From positions 124,001-188,000 of the forward strand of contig JADPYG010000088.1 in the NCBI GenBank assembly GCA_017654735.1: a stretch of DNA of 64,000 nt, written 5' to 3'. The DNA is from Vishniacozyma victoriae. Its lineage: Eukaryota; Basidiomycota; Tremellomycetes; Tremellales; Bulleribasidiaceae. The notes under the pieces were generated by a model. It did not search any database, had not been told where the DNA came from, and saw only the letters and a program-made list of their open reading frames with translations. Positions 1 through 11,486 of this stretch are shown here, one piece after another (the first letter of the stretch is position 1; the number at the start of each line of letters is the position of its first letter). Both the position numbers and the translations under genes were made by a program.

Positions 1-316
1 AAGAACCATTGTGTCGCTGTGCAATGGGCGGAGATCAAACCTGATGGGCTCTAGTGTGAAGAGAGCTAAACCATCCAAGCAAGGTAAGTATGAGAAAAAT
101 TCCGCGATTCGCTAAGAACATATAAACCGCTTTCAAGTCTAGCTCGCGACACAGGCCCTCTGTGCACAGTCTGAGACTGACTATGGGTGTGCCATCGCGC
201 GATCTAGATGCCTATCTTTGTTTCAAGAAGCTCAAGTAGGAATTGAGTTTTTCAGTATCCAAGGTCCAAAGATTCGAATGTTGTTCTTTGGTTCTCGACA
301 GCTTCAGCTTTAGCAT

Positions 317-436
317 GAATTGCGCGTGAAACGTGTGACCCTGTCAGAACCCTAAAAGCGAAATGCGCGTCAACGTTGTACGCCAGCCAAAACCTTTGTA
401 ACGAATTGCGCGTCAACAACATTGTCCTGTCGAAAC
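317..436. repeat. three degenerate copies of a GCGCGT-centred direct repeat
   Basis: Two 34-base copies, at 317-350 and 403-436, both begin GAATTGCGCGT and end in CCTGTC followed by GAAC or GAAAC. A shorter middle copy lies at about 359-382 (AATGCGCGTCAACGTTGT). They sit 430-540 bases before the transporter start. They could be a clustered regulatory element or a decayed tandem duplication; the sequence does not decide. Confidence 0.55.
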
Positions 437-648
437 AAAAGCTTTGACTCCCGTTCAGACTGCATCAAATGATGGCAGATCTTCCACACTATCTATCCCA
501 TCGCACTTCCGCCTCGGCGAGTGCATCGCCGGTCCTAGAGGCAGCGAGATATCCTAAGCGAGGCCCGGAAGTTACTGTGTGGGCGTTTACGTAAGGCACC
601 GAGACACTTCCGGTTGTCTTGGCCTTTCTCCGTCGTATATTATTAATA

Positions 649-656
649 TCCGCCGA
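649..656 (-). promoter_or_regulatory. TCGGCGGA core motif upstream of the sugar transporter
   Basis: On the minus strand this reads TCGGCGGA. It is the core of the 10-mer TTCGGCGGAG found in the promoters of the oxygenase, deaminase and permease genes further right. It lies about 206 bases before the transporter ATG. An 8-mer can occur by chance once or twice in 64 kb, so this single copy is weak support for shared control. Confidence 0.35.
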
Positions 657-861
657 GCCCTGGCATGCGGTCATCGGTCCGGTGTAGATGGAAGTTCATC
701 TCTCCGGAAATCTTCTGGTAAATCAGCCTGTTACTCTGACGTCTTGCTTGAGGGTCTCCGTGGAGGCGTACGCTAGTAAATGAACTCGGAATATGTATAA
801 ATAGTAGCGCAGATCGCCCACATTTCCGTTCATCATCTTTCCCACTATCACTACTTGCACT

Positions 862-2764
862 ATGGAGCGACCAGCTGGCATCTCCAAATACAATGTCGCC
901 AATCGACTTTCGAAACGGTCGTTGTTGATTGCGATCAACTGCATCGCGGGGCTCAGTATCTTCTTCTTTGGTTATGATCAGTACGTCACATGTAACACCT
1001 GTCTTGTCAATGTCTGACAGCTGCAGGGGTATGATGGGGGGTGTCAACAATGCCCAAGATTACATCAGCATAATGGGTTTCGGATACACCGAGGATCAGA
1101 ACGGCTACCCCACTCCGGTCATCACAGATTCGCTCCTACAGGGAGGAATCGTCTCCGTCTACTACCTCGGTACCCTTGTCGGTGCACTCGCAGGTGGTCT
1201 ACTCGGAGAACGATACGGTCGAATCAAGACAATTGCAATTGGCGCAGTCTGGGGTATCATTGGAGCTTCCTTGCAGACATCAGCCCAGAACCATCAGTGG
1301 ATGATTTGCGCTCGTCTCATCAACGGATGGGGTACCGGTATCTTGAACTCGATTGTACCCGTCTGGGCGACCGAAACCGCCGAGCACACCTCCCGAGGTC
1401 AATTCATTGCCATCGAGTTCACACTCAACATTTTTGGAGTTGTGGTGGCTTACTGGATGGAGTAGTAAGTCTATCATGCATATGAGAAGCCTTCAAGCTA
1501 ATGTACAGCGGGTTGTCCTATATCGACGGCGGTGCTTCTCCTGTACGATGGCGATTCCCTATCGGCTTCCAGATTATCCCCCTTCTAGTTCTCTTCGCCG
1601 CAGTCTGGTTCTTCCCCGAATCGCCCCGATGGTTAGTCAAAGTTGGTCGAGAAGACGAAGCTCGGTATATCTTGGGGCGACTTCGAGGAGAATCTGGAGC
1701 CGATGCGCAAAAGGCCGATACCGAGTTGTCCGAGATTCAAGCAGTGTCACGATTGGAGAAAGTTGAAGCACTGCCCACATCATATCTGTCCATGCTCCTT
1801 GGTCGAGGAAGCGGCAACCTTCACATTGGCCGACGAGTCCAATTGGTTGTTTGGCTGCAGATCTTCCAAGAGTGGGTCGGTATCGCCGGAGTCACCATCT
1901 GTAAGCTTATGATTTGCGTTACGGTACGGCAAGCTGACGAGGTCTAGATGCACCTACTATCTTCCGGCTTTCTGGTTTCAACTCTGACAAAGCCCAGTGG
2001 ATCAGTGGTCTCAACAATATCTTCTATATGGTGAGCTTCGACGACATGTAGTATAGACGCCCAAGCACTATGCTGACTACTAGTTTTCGACACTCATCTG
2101 TGTCTTCACTTTGGACAGAATCGGTCGACGATGGACGCTTTACTGGGGATCCGCCGTTCAGGGGATTGCCATGTTCCTCTGCGGAGGGTTCACTCGATTA
2201 GGTCTAAATGCCGACGCTGCCGGAGACACTGCTGCCGCCGGACGATATGGTATCGCCGCTGCGAGCATGATCTTCATCTTCACCTTCACATTCGGTGCGA
2301 CTTGGCTCACGGTTCCATGGTTGTACCCCGCAGAGATTTTCCCTCTTGCTGTTCGAGCAAAGGGTAATGCATGGGGTGTCGTCGGATGGAGTATTGGTAA
2401 TGGATGGCTTGTAAGTCTGATCTCGTTTACCTTTGCAAGAGTGCCTGGCTGATACGCTCAGACACTTCTACTACCGGTTTGCTTCGCCAGTATCGGGGAA
2501 AAGACCTACTACCTCTTCGGAATCGCAAACGCCATCAGTATCCCCTTCGTATGGGCTCTATATCCCGAAAGCAATCAACGCACGCTAGAAGAGATGAACT
2601 TGCTCTTCGCAGCCGATACACCATGGAATTGGGACGCAGAAGCTACCTTCGCTCGACTGAAGAAGGAGATGCCGGAGATAGCTCATGGTGGAAACGGTAC
2701 CAGTACCGGCAAGGACGTATACGGTGACGAGGAGCGAAAGGACGCTCCGACTCACAAAATGTGA
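862..2764 (+). CDS. MFS sugar transporter (hexose/lactose permease family)
   Basis: This encodes a twelve-helix sugar/H+ symporter of the plasma membrane. The family marks are plain. FFGYDQGMMGGVNN lies in helix 1 and is rebuilt by removing the intron at 981-1026. GERYGRIK lies between helices 2 and 3, and FPESPRWLV with a following GREDEA stretch in the central loop. DRIGRRW follows helix 8, VPWLYPAEIFPLAVRAKG lies near helix 10, and the end has PESNQRTLEEM. The start at 862 opens with MERPAGISKYNV and precedes helix 1 by a normal distance. At least four further short introns are needed. The substrate cannot be read from sequence. The gene converges with the regulator on its right. Confidence 0.92.
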
Positions 2765-3279
2765 TTGGCTTCCCCTCTCGACATATTCTCCGGTGTGGCA
2801 AGTGTATCAACAGATGGATTGGGTCGAAGACGAAAGAGCTCGGAAGATATATAGCTTTATCTTGAAATATGGAAGAAAAATTTACTTTTGAGAATGAACC
2901 ATCAGTATTATCATTACAGACGTGTTTGACGTGGTACAGATCGGATCAGCCCGTAGCATTCTCGTCCCGTGTACAGAGGCAGCTACAGCCCCATGTCGTC
3001 GGTACCAAAAGTTTGATTGATCCTGGGAGCAGAAGACCCCAAAGGAGAGCTCATGATCATCAAACAGTCGATCATCCGAGGGTTCGAGACTTTGTGGCGT
3101 CACTGAGTATGGAAGTTGACATCAGGAGCTCAGCCTCTGTATTCTCCATTCGAAAATCTGTACAAGATCATATGACACCCAGCGCTGCTTCCATAGTGAC
3201 GTGAAGACCTTTTATCTGCCTGCACTATCCCGCTCTGATGAATATAAGTCGAATCGAAGACAGCGATCCGATTCAATGG
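2765..3279. other. convergent intergenic spacer
   Basis: This is 515 bases between the 3' ends of the sugar transporter and the first Zn2Cys6 regulator. I see no gene. A GTTCGAGAC string near 3080 resembles a tRNA T-loop, but no cloverleaf can be built around it. The spacer should hold both polyadenylation regions. Confidence 0.6.
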
Positions 3280-6200
3280 CTACGTCCCACTTGACGCATA
3301 ATTCGTTGCCCAATCCGAAGTGAAATCCTCCACTACGACCGGATACCCCTGAGACTGCAGAAAAGTAGTATCGGCCAGCCAGTCCGTTTCGAGCGATAGA
3401 GGCATGTCGAACCAGGCTGATGATAGGTCGATAGCGTTTGAGCTGGACTGCTGTTGGCCGCTCTGGGCTTCATCGCCCGACTGAGTGAACATCCTCGCAT
3501 CCGTTGTCGCAACGGTGGAGTCCAGGCTTTCCGTGACCGCTTTGAGATCGATGTCGTCCATGCTGATTCCCGACATCCTTTGCGCCAGTACTTCAGCCAC
3601 CCAAGCCACGCCCGCCCAGTACCGTGTTTGTCTGATTAGACCCTGGCGCAAGGCAGCGATATTATTTGACGTAACGGATTGCAGCAGTGTTCGGAACATC
3701 TCTGCTCTCTCCTCTTTGACTTCAGCCCCATCATGCTCGTTGCCAGCAGAGCCTTCTATCGTGTGTACCTGGTTTGAGGCCGCCCCCGTGTTCTCATTGT
3801 CGAATTCAGGATGGACATTGTCGTGCGCGTCTGCTTTGCGCTCTGATTTCCTAAGTTGGGCATCCGCATCTTTGATGTAGCAGCAACCAGCCACAACAAA
3901 CGGCTGGTTGGAGAAAGGCAAGGCATGATAGACGAAAGGATTGACGATGTCAGAGAGGATAAGGATGTCGCCGATAGTCCGAGCGGAGTTCTGCCATAGT
4001 CGAGATGCGGTGGTATTCGAAGGAGTCATGTTGCCTTGAAGGTACGCCTTGCGATCCGGGCGGAGCACATCGGTCCCAATGAGGTAGCCTGATGCCTTGA
4101 GATCAGCAGAGGGTCTCAGATGAGATCAGCGTCGCACGCTTGTAAGAGGTCACGTACCAGTATAGTGTGCATCCATAGATGCATCTGGACAAATGTAGAT
4201 CCTTGATTCGAATGAGAATGAGTTTGAAGACTAGTTTTGTAAGTGAGAGCCCGGGAAAAGAGAGGCAGAGAATCGACTCACTTTAAAGCTGACCATTGCA
4301 TATCTGGTGGGAGACGGTTATAGACTTCGACGGCCTGTTGAGTGATCTGCTGAGCCTGTGACTCCCATTCAGCTTGGTTGTCCCAAGGGCCATTGACTAC
4401 ATTGACCAAGGGGCCGTATGCGTAAGCTAGTTTAGCCGCATACGCGAAGACATTCCGAGTCATTTCCGTGTTGGAGCTCCCGCTTACGGCGTTCGATTCA
4501 GCAAGAGAGCCATCGAAGTCGGCTTCGTCCGGTATCGTCTGAGTGATGGCAGCAAGTCTGAACGCCGTTTCTCGTCCGACACCAAATGACAGCGAGACAT
4601 CCAGGAAATATACCGACCAGAAAGTGAGGCGGTTCAGTCGACGATCTTCTTCGGACATGACTGAGCTAGGCGGGGGCGTCTGTGATAATAAGCCCTGAGA
4701 CGTGGCTAGTAGGTGTACGACTGTGGCAGAAAAGGGTCCAGGCCTGTACTTACCAGGTGAAGACCTAGATCGATCGCCATTCTCACTGCCATACCCGCGG
4801 CCATCCACTCTTCCGACTCTGAGTCTGCTCCGTCAGCCCTGCCCAGAAATGAGCGCACCTATCCCATGACTGATGCCGGCCAGAAGAGTCAAGGCTATGA
4901 CTGTCTCTCTACTTGGCACTGCCAGGACATTCCCCAGCATGTTCTTTGCAGTTTTGAGGAAAATGAGGCCGTATGAATGGGGCTCAATGCCCGACAGAGC
5001 GATGTCAGGATGTTTGGAGAAGCTGCGATGTAAGCCGCCTCACCGACGGAAATCTGCAAAGAGCGAGCACCCACCGACTTGCCGTACTAGCTATACAATT
5101 GAATAGCAAAGTCGATCCAGACCTCTGTTCCAGATCCCGCTCCAGTTGTGATCTACTGAGAGCAGGATACTGACAGCCAAAATGAGTCATGAAGACATCC
5201 AGCAGGTGTAGCATCAAGTCATGCCGAGGCATACCGCCCTCATCCACGAGCTTGTCCTGGGATGTCTGGGGACCAGCACCCTGACTGGGAAGTGATGAAG
5301 GCACTGACGGATCGATGTTCTCATCCAGGCGGACTTTGAGCGTAATGCGTTTCAGCCCTGAACGTCAGCGGGGACACCTTTGCACCATATGATGAGGTCA
5401 TCTCACCCGGGGCTATCGCAGATGGACCATGGAATCTCCACCAGACGACTTTCTTTACAGAAGAGGACTGGGCTGAAGTCACCGGCGATGCTGACGACCG
5501 GAATGGTTGAAATGGGTAGGTATTACTAGTCTGATGGGGGGGAGATGTATCGAAAAGCCCGCCCCAGGGGTGAGGATCTTGTTCCGGGAATTGTCGGAAC
5601 GTATTGTCTTCATGCTACTGGTCAAACAATTCAATGTGTGTCTAGATCTATCTCGACTTGCCTGTATATTGGAGAATCCCGGCTCGAAGCTGCGATCCGA
5701 GCTGCCCGGGAAAGGTTCCGTCTGCGGCTCGTTGGCATGGACGGCTTGTGAGGCTTGAAACACTCTGGGCCCTGTTTCAGTCATGGGAGGTCCGATACGA
5801 TGATCACCAGAGCCTGAGACATCAGCCTCACTCTCCAAAAATCCCTTGATGGGATACACTGCTCACCCATAAGTAGATCAAACAAGCCGCCCGAGTAATG
5901 CACCCCAGGATCCTCTTGTCCAGTGTTACGAGACTCGGCTCCACTGGAACCCCTTTCGAACCCAGTCGAAAAGTCCATATTTGAATCCAAGCTGGCTCGG
6001 CCTTTCTTCCAGCGGGTCTTTCTCCCGTCAATATCAGGTTTCCGACACTCCAGCCCTTCCCTGACGCAGTTCTCGCATTTCTCTATATAGTCCGGCGTAC
6101 ACCGTCTTTTGCGGACTCGGCACTGTAAAGTCAGCCGGACATGCGATTATTGTGGCTCGACGAGTGTGATTGGAACGTGCAAATGTGCATGAACAAGAAC

Positions 6201-6319
6201 CGGAAACGCCGGAAAGGCCAACTAACCTGAAAACAAGAGATAGTGTTTCGTTTACGCTTTTTGGGGTTGTCGTTGGGCTTTTCGGGGCAGCTACGGCTTC
6301 CAATAGCTTGGTCGGACAT
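3280..6319 (-). CDS. Zn2Cys6 transcription factor with fungal-specific regulatory domain
   Basis: This is a DNA-binding regulator. Exon 1 begins MSDQAIGSRS, runs through the basic stretch KKRKRNTISCFQ and is split by an intron; exon 2 continues CRVRKRRC. The joined six-cysteine cluster has spacing C-x2-C-x6-C-x7-C-x2-C-x6-C, the canonical binuclear zinc form. The middle-homology domain follows: DLMLHLLDVFMTHFGCQYP near 5200, AVRMAIDLGLH near 4760, and RLNRLTFWSVYFLDVSLSFG near 4600. The protein ends in an acidic, Gln/Ser-rich tail that may activate transcription. Several introns are needed. It is divergent from a second Zn2Cys6 gene 606 bases away, and both may control the neighbouring transporters. 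The target genes are inferred, not shown. Confidence 0.88.
6200..6212. promoter_or_regulatory. CGG-N5-CCG palindrome in intron 1 of the first regulator
   Basis: CCGGAAACGCCGG contains CGG and CCG half-sites five bases apart, the inverted form typical of Zn2Cys6 dimers. The identical 13-mer recurs at 6844-6856, close to the start of the divergent regulator. The copy here lies inside the intron that splits the zinc cluster. Confidence 0.5.
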
Positions 6320-6925
6320 GCCGCGAGGACCCTAGGCGGAACTTAGTATACAAAAGATCACCCAATATCGGTAAAGACAGTGATGAATGCACTCCCAGTA
6401 AGTTAATGTGAGTATTTGGTATTTCCGGTGAGGCACAATTACCGGATTTTACTTCTCCGCCGGGCCCCTCGCCGGTAAACAAACCCCTCTTACGGCCGCT
6501 CGGTAGCTCGTCGATGTCCATCAGGTGCCAAGTGCCTCTCCAACGGCTGGTCAAGACGCAAAACAACGTAGGGGAGTAGGGATCATCTGTTGCTTGTTGC
6601 GCCCAAATCAAGCCGCGGACTTGCATACACTTGCTTCGGGGAGAGTGATCTTCCGGGAGGTCAACCGAGCAGGCAAGCCCGTTCTTCGACTAGGATAGTT
6701 TTGTAAATATTCCTTGCGCTTGAGAGCTGCGAGTCCTGCCCCGAGTTCCACGGTGTATCGATGCGACAGGTCGCGCCCGATTCGACTTGACAAGTCGTCC
6801 AGACGGCTGATAGAGCGAATCCCTGACAGCACTCAGGTCCGCTCCGGAAACGCCGGGGGTTTTGCGCCGAAGATAAGGAGACTGAGTCACAACTTCGACT
6901 CACTTCAGAACATATACCACTCTAC
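6320..6925. promoter_or_regulatory. divergent promoter of two Zn2Cys6 regulators
   Basis: This 606-base region separates two regulators that point away from each other. It is rich in CGG/CCG triplets. One exact CGG-N5-CCG palindrome (CCGGAAACGCCGG) lies at 6844-6856, about 70 bases before the right-hand start. Paired CCGG sites lie around 6425-6444. Near 6455-6463 TCTCCGCCGGG nearly matches the reverse of TTCGGCGGAG. Such a layout suits cross- or auto-regulation by the two factors. Confidence 0.55.
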
Positions 6926-9804
6926 ATGTCAGAGCCAAACGCTAAGAGACTTCGCACAGAGTCTCTGGGCGTATCGTCCCCTTCGAGCATCAAGATCAGT
7001 CAAAGGCCCCCTAAAAGGTACTATAATACCATCGCCTGACGCGCTTCTTATCTGCTTGCAAGTTGCGCTGATCTGTTAGCTGTACCGAGTGCATCAGAAG
7101 GAAGACCAGGTGCAACAAGCAGGTACCATGCGAGCCTTGCTTGAAACGAAAGGTTGGGCATTCATGTCGGCTTGAGAGTCAATATGCGGCTGCTAGGTAC
7201 GGAGCTCAGCTGATATTGGTCACTGATCGGGTCCCAGTGTTGCGCATGCTCCTAACTCAGCATGCTTCACAGCAGGCGGAACATCGACACGTCTCATTCT
7301 CGATGAGATCGACTCACTGCGCAAACGTATAAGCGATCTGGAGCGCTCGTCTTCTTCGAGCGGCTTCGTCATCGACTCGAGCCAAGAGGGCCCACGCTCT
7401 TCTCACGCCAATACTGCTTTCGGACTCGATCAAGATGGAAATAAGGGGGAAGCTTCAGATGCAGGCGAGTCTCGAGAACGCATGCATGGCTCTGCAGCTG
7501 ATTTTTAGGCACGACCTTGGAGTATTTGGCACTGGGTATGGACCGTAGATTGGGGGATTCAGATACTCCTGGAGACGGACGCCGCAGTCATCGAGGTGGA
7601 GAACTTTCTGTGAGCGGGTGCTTCGGCCTATATAACCGCTACCACCGGCATGGATACTGATGCATAGCCTCGTCTCAAGATGATCAATCCCGATTCCGAC
7701 TTCACTGTCCCCGAATCGGTCTCAGATGCCTTGTTGCCGCGAAACACGGTAACTTCGATATTGGCGTACGCCGAATCCCATGTGCTTTGGCAGCATTGCT
7801 GTGTTCACCCTCCAACCTTTAACAAGGAGGTAGAGGCATTCTGGAATGCTATAGCCGCCCATGGATCCACAAGCGACGGCGTTTCGGCAGGGTGGGCTTC
7901 GATCGAACCAACTTGGATCGCCCTGTTATATGTCGTCATGGGGATTGCCGTACATCAGATGGACGAATACCACGCTGCAGGATGCGGGCTCGGTGACGGT
8001 CAGTGCTAAAGATGAAAGGGAGAAAGCCTGGCTAATGATTCAGCGGACCGCTTAGTACTTCCCAACGCCTTTGTATCAGCGGCAGAAGACGCCCTATATG
8101 CCGGCTCCTTCATGACACGTCCCTCGCTGTGGACTGTCCAAGCTATCGCCATCTTATCGCTGTGCGGTCATAATGTGTGCGATTCCGATCTTCTCTCTAG
8201 TCTGCTAGCTGTCGGGATAAAAATGGCTCAGTCACTGGGTTTGCATAGCCTAGGTCGGCGATCTCGCGCGATCGAAACGAAACAGAGTCAAGGTGTAGAC
8301 CTCTCAGGCCATGTGGATGTGGCTGAAGTCGTTGACGTCGAGATGGGCAAGAGAGTCTGGTGGGCACTGGTGCTGGAGGATTGGTTCGCCATACCATTCC
8401 GTGGAGTTTGGGGTAAGTCTGATATGAGCACGTGCGTCTTCTCGCTAATGATTCAGCTATACATCCAGATCAGATGGACACCCCCATGCCGTTCAATTGC
8501 CATAGCGAAGATCTGCAGGTCGGCCGCTACGTGTCTCGAGGCGATGGTGTGGTCACCATTGCCCAGTAAGTCCAGACGGAATGATCAAAGGACAAGCTGA
8601 CCACCAGGAAGCATCGGTTCTCATCACAGGTCGCGTCAATACTTCAGCAAGTCTTTCAAGGGCTTCGTTCATCGAAATCCGAGTGAGTCAAGCTGCAAGA
8701 TCATCAGCTCATCTGCTAGTCCGCTCCGTATCGTAAGCCTCGCTACAGGGCGTATAGAGCAGCTCCTCGGACACCTTCCGGACTGCTTGAAACCGCTCAG
8801 CTTGTCTCATCGCCAAACACATGAGCCAGAGGCACCGCCATACATATCAATAATGCGTCACTACATTCAGATCTCGGCACGACACAAGCTCCTCGTCATC
8901 AATCGGGCCTATTTGGCACATGCTGGTCCCAAAGAAGCTCGCGCCAGAGCTCATGAAGCTTGTGTAAAGAACGCGAAGGCGATTTTACAAGAACTCGACC
9001 GAGGTCAGCATCAAGATCATGCCCCAATGCAGAGTCTATGGACGATCCCATATCATAGCGTGGCTGCTGCTGTCGTTCTTGCACTCGACATGATCCAACT
9101 CGGCAGCGATGGGTCAGGCTCATCCCTGGTGCTACGTGATCGCAGACACGAGATACACAGAGCCACTCTAGCACTACAGCGACTTGCCCCAACCAGCCGA
9201 ATCGCACGACGGGGTCTTCAGGTACGTGAGACAATCATCTTTCTATCACAGGTCCTGATTTGCACAGGTACTTTCAGGTCTAGTGGGGGAGATCGACGCA
9301 GCATCTCAAGATCTGGGACGTAGAAAAGGCGATCAGATGGGAAATATGGTCACCAACATGAAAATGTAAGTGATCCAGCAAGACGAAGATGTGGTAAACT
9401 GACGAGACCGTATCAGTCCTTCAAACGATATGATCTTGACTTCTCTCGGAGCAGACGCCGAGTGGTCGTCAGATTTGGCTTCTACTAGTCATGGGGCAAG
9501 GCCATATGACACTGGCGTCAGTCAAGGTCTCATCGGCGTTCAGATCGGTTCGGACCCACAACCAACGTCTGAGGCCTTGCATGACGAACCGACTATCCAT
9601 GATCCACCGGTCGCCATCTCCGGCCCGGCGAGTGATTGGGCTTCAGATCCGATGTTACCTATCAGCCCAGATATCGCGAGCGGACTTGCTCAAGACGGCT
9701 CGCAAATCTGGAATCAGGAAGACATTGACAGGATTCTGTTCAGTCTCCAGGAGAGTCTACCAGACGTCGGTCGGCTGTTTGATGGGAGTATCGGTATGTT
9801 TTGA
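6926..9804 (+). CDS. second Zn2Cys6 transcription factor with fungal-specific regulatory domain
   Basis: The start is MSEPNAKRLRTES at 6926. Removing the intron at 7018-7079 joins PPK to SCTECIRRKTRC and gives the zinc cluster C-x2-C-x6-C-x5-C-x2-C-x8-C, ending GHSCRLES. The regulatory domain shows YAESHVLWQHCCVHPPTF near 7770 and LLAVGIKMAQSLGLHSLG near 8215. VDVEMGKRVWWALVLEDWF follows near 8340, then IMRHYIQISARHKLLVINRA near 8855. The C-terminal 120 residues are acidic and Ser/Asp-rich, ending LPDVGRLFDGSIGMF. Six or more introns are needed. The gene lies between the divergent regulator and the convergent oxygenase, so it is a natural candidate to control the oxygenase, deaminase and permease genes; that role is inferred from position and shared motifs only. 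Confidence 0.87.
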
Positions 9805-9874
9805 CCGTGAGTACGATACGGGACAAACTCTATACTTTGCATCTTGATCGCTACCAATACAATGAATATCTGAA

Positions 9875-11101
9875 TCATACAACGACTGCTGCCCTCAAGT
9901 GTTCCGGAACGAAATGAACTTCGCTGGCGACTTTGGAGGCATCCAACAAAGCTGCCGCTCGAGCGACTTCGGCTGATTGTAGCCTGTTTTTGGCCATTGC
10001 CTCTGCGATGAATTGCCCTCCGGTGATTGGCGGGTACTTCTTCGCTGGGCCTTGAATGATGATGTCGGATCGAGCTTGATTGAAAAATGCGAGCGAGTAC
10101 CTGGGACCTCTGGATTCACCACCCTCTGGTAGCCGTACCCGATGATAGGTCGACTTGAGTCGGTCATCGGACCACTGCGCTGTCAGCTTTTGCCATACTC
10201 ATAGCCAGTGCAAACAGCAGTAGACTTACACGCATGAGCTGATCTCCTATATTGCACACGATTCGATCTTGGCGCGCTTGCACAGGTAACCAATTTTGTC
10301 CCATACCGAAATCCCCAACGACCTTTCGACCAGGACAGACTTCCAGACCACCTTCGCCATCTTTCTGGAAAAGCTGAAAGCTCGTCAGCGCAACGTTGCG
10401 GAGGCTAAAAGACGCTTACCATTGTCAAGACATCGAAGTCTGCATGAGCACCAGCTCGCCAAAAGTTTGGTCCAAACGACTTTCCCTCGGTGGCATGGTA
10501 GTGCAATAGTCGCAAAACGGATTGAGAGTCCCCGACCCCAGGATCAACGGTTCCCTCGGTGAAGGTGTTCCTGTCGAGGCCGAGTCCCTCTGCCAGACAC
10601 TCCATGACTTTCACCGAGAGTCTACGTCTCAGCATCTGATGGATGACGGCAGTATATGACGTACCCTTGTACCTGCTTCATGAAGTACTCAGCTTGACTC
10701 TTGAATTCCGGAATGTTCTTCTCATCAGGCCACAATCCCTCCATTCGGGCAAACTGGAGTTGCATCGATTCTTTCTGGTCGGCGGTTCCGGTGGAAGGTC
10801 GAATCTGAGCGTTCTTTTCCCAGCCAGCATTTTTGCCGTTGAGTGGAGTTCTTGCCTTGATGTCGTCGTCCAGGGCAAAGAATCGTGCCGAAAGGTCAAA
10901 GGCGGCCTTGACGTCTTCTGAGGAGATACCATGGTCGCTCAGGGTGCTGTGGAGTCTGTCAGCACTCGGAAGGTGACATTTGTACTTGACTCACAAGAAG
11001 CCGACCTTCATCGACGCATCCAAGAGCTCTTCGATGATCTCGGATCTTCGCTGATCGAAGTCTCGCAGGGAGATTGTTGGTACCTCAGATGGCTTGGACA
11101 T
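9875..11101 (-). CDS. 2-oxoglutarate/Fe(II) oxygenase, thymine 7-hydroxylase-like
   Basis: This is a soluble non-haem iron oxygenase of the isopenicillin-N-synthase-like family. It starts MSKPSEVPTISLRDFDQRR. After one intron it reads VGFFTLSDHGISSEDVKAAF, the usual N-terminal dioxygenase domain. The catalytic core is complete: HADFD supplies the H-x-D iron ligands, KSTYHRVR the distal histidine, and GPRYSLAFF the R-x-S that binds 2-oxoglutarate. LRLLHYHA before the H-x-D and MRWSDDRLKSTYHRV around the distal histidine resemble thymine 7-hydroxylases of fungi more than antibiotic synthases. It diverges from the secreted deaminase across 385 bases. A nucleobase substrate is my inference from resemblance and neighbours; other small substrates remain possible. 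Confidence 0.85.
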
Positions 11102-11486
11102 GGTGATAGTATGAAGTGACAAGAAAGCGATGGGGAATGGGATCGCGCATGGTGGTCTCCAATATAAGCTGAGCACTAGCCTAGCCCATAGAGAGCATCT
11201 CCGCCGAAGCCCGATCAGAGGAGACCAATGGAAACCGTTACAGTTAAGTAGATAAGGCGAGATAAGGGGCATGTCGACATAATCCCTTCTAGGGATTCAG
11301 GAACACCCATCAGGTTTGAAGTTTCCCGACTTGGGAACAGGACCCTGACTCAAGTCTGATCTTCGGCGGAGTTGGTTTCCTCGCTGCGTGAACGGTGCCT
11401 TCTTTCTAAAGGATGTGGCCCATCATTTAATTGTGCGTTAGACTATAGAGAGCTGTCCTACTGCTGTCCCATCGATATCGTCCAAA
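11102..11486. promoter_or_regulatory. shared promoter of oxygenase and secreted deaminase with two TTCGGCGGAG sites
   Basis: This 385-base divergent promoter carries the 10-mer TTCGGCGGAG twice. One copy is on the minus strand (11199-11208), facing the oxygenase. The other is on the plus strand (about 11362-11371), facing the deaminase. The third exact copy known to me in the window is before the permease gene. Direct CGG half-sites are what Zn2Cys6 factors bind, and two such factors are encoded a few kilobases to the left. Confidence 0.6.

Larger units (their letters stand above)
1..861. other. left-edge intergenic DNA and promoter of the sugar transporter
   Basis: I see no supportable gene in these 861 bases. 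The segment holds three degenerate copies of a GCGCGT-centred repeat (317-436), a core copy of the TCGGCGGA motif on the minus strand (649-656), and the pyrimidine-rich leader just before the transporter start at 862. A gene ending left of the window could reach into the first few hundred bases, but nothing in the sequence proves it. Confidence 0.5.

Noticed and set aside
3040..3110. A tRNA-like GGTTCGAGAC string.
   Set aside because: No matching acceptor, D or anticodon stems can be built around it.
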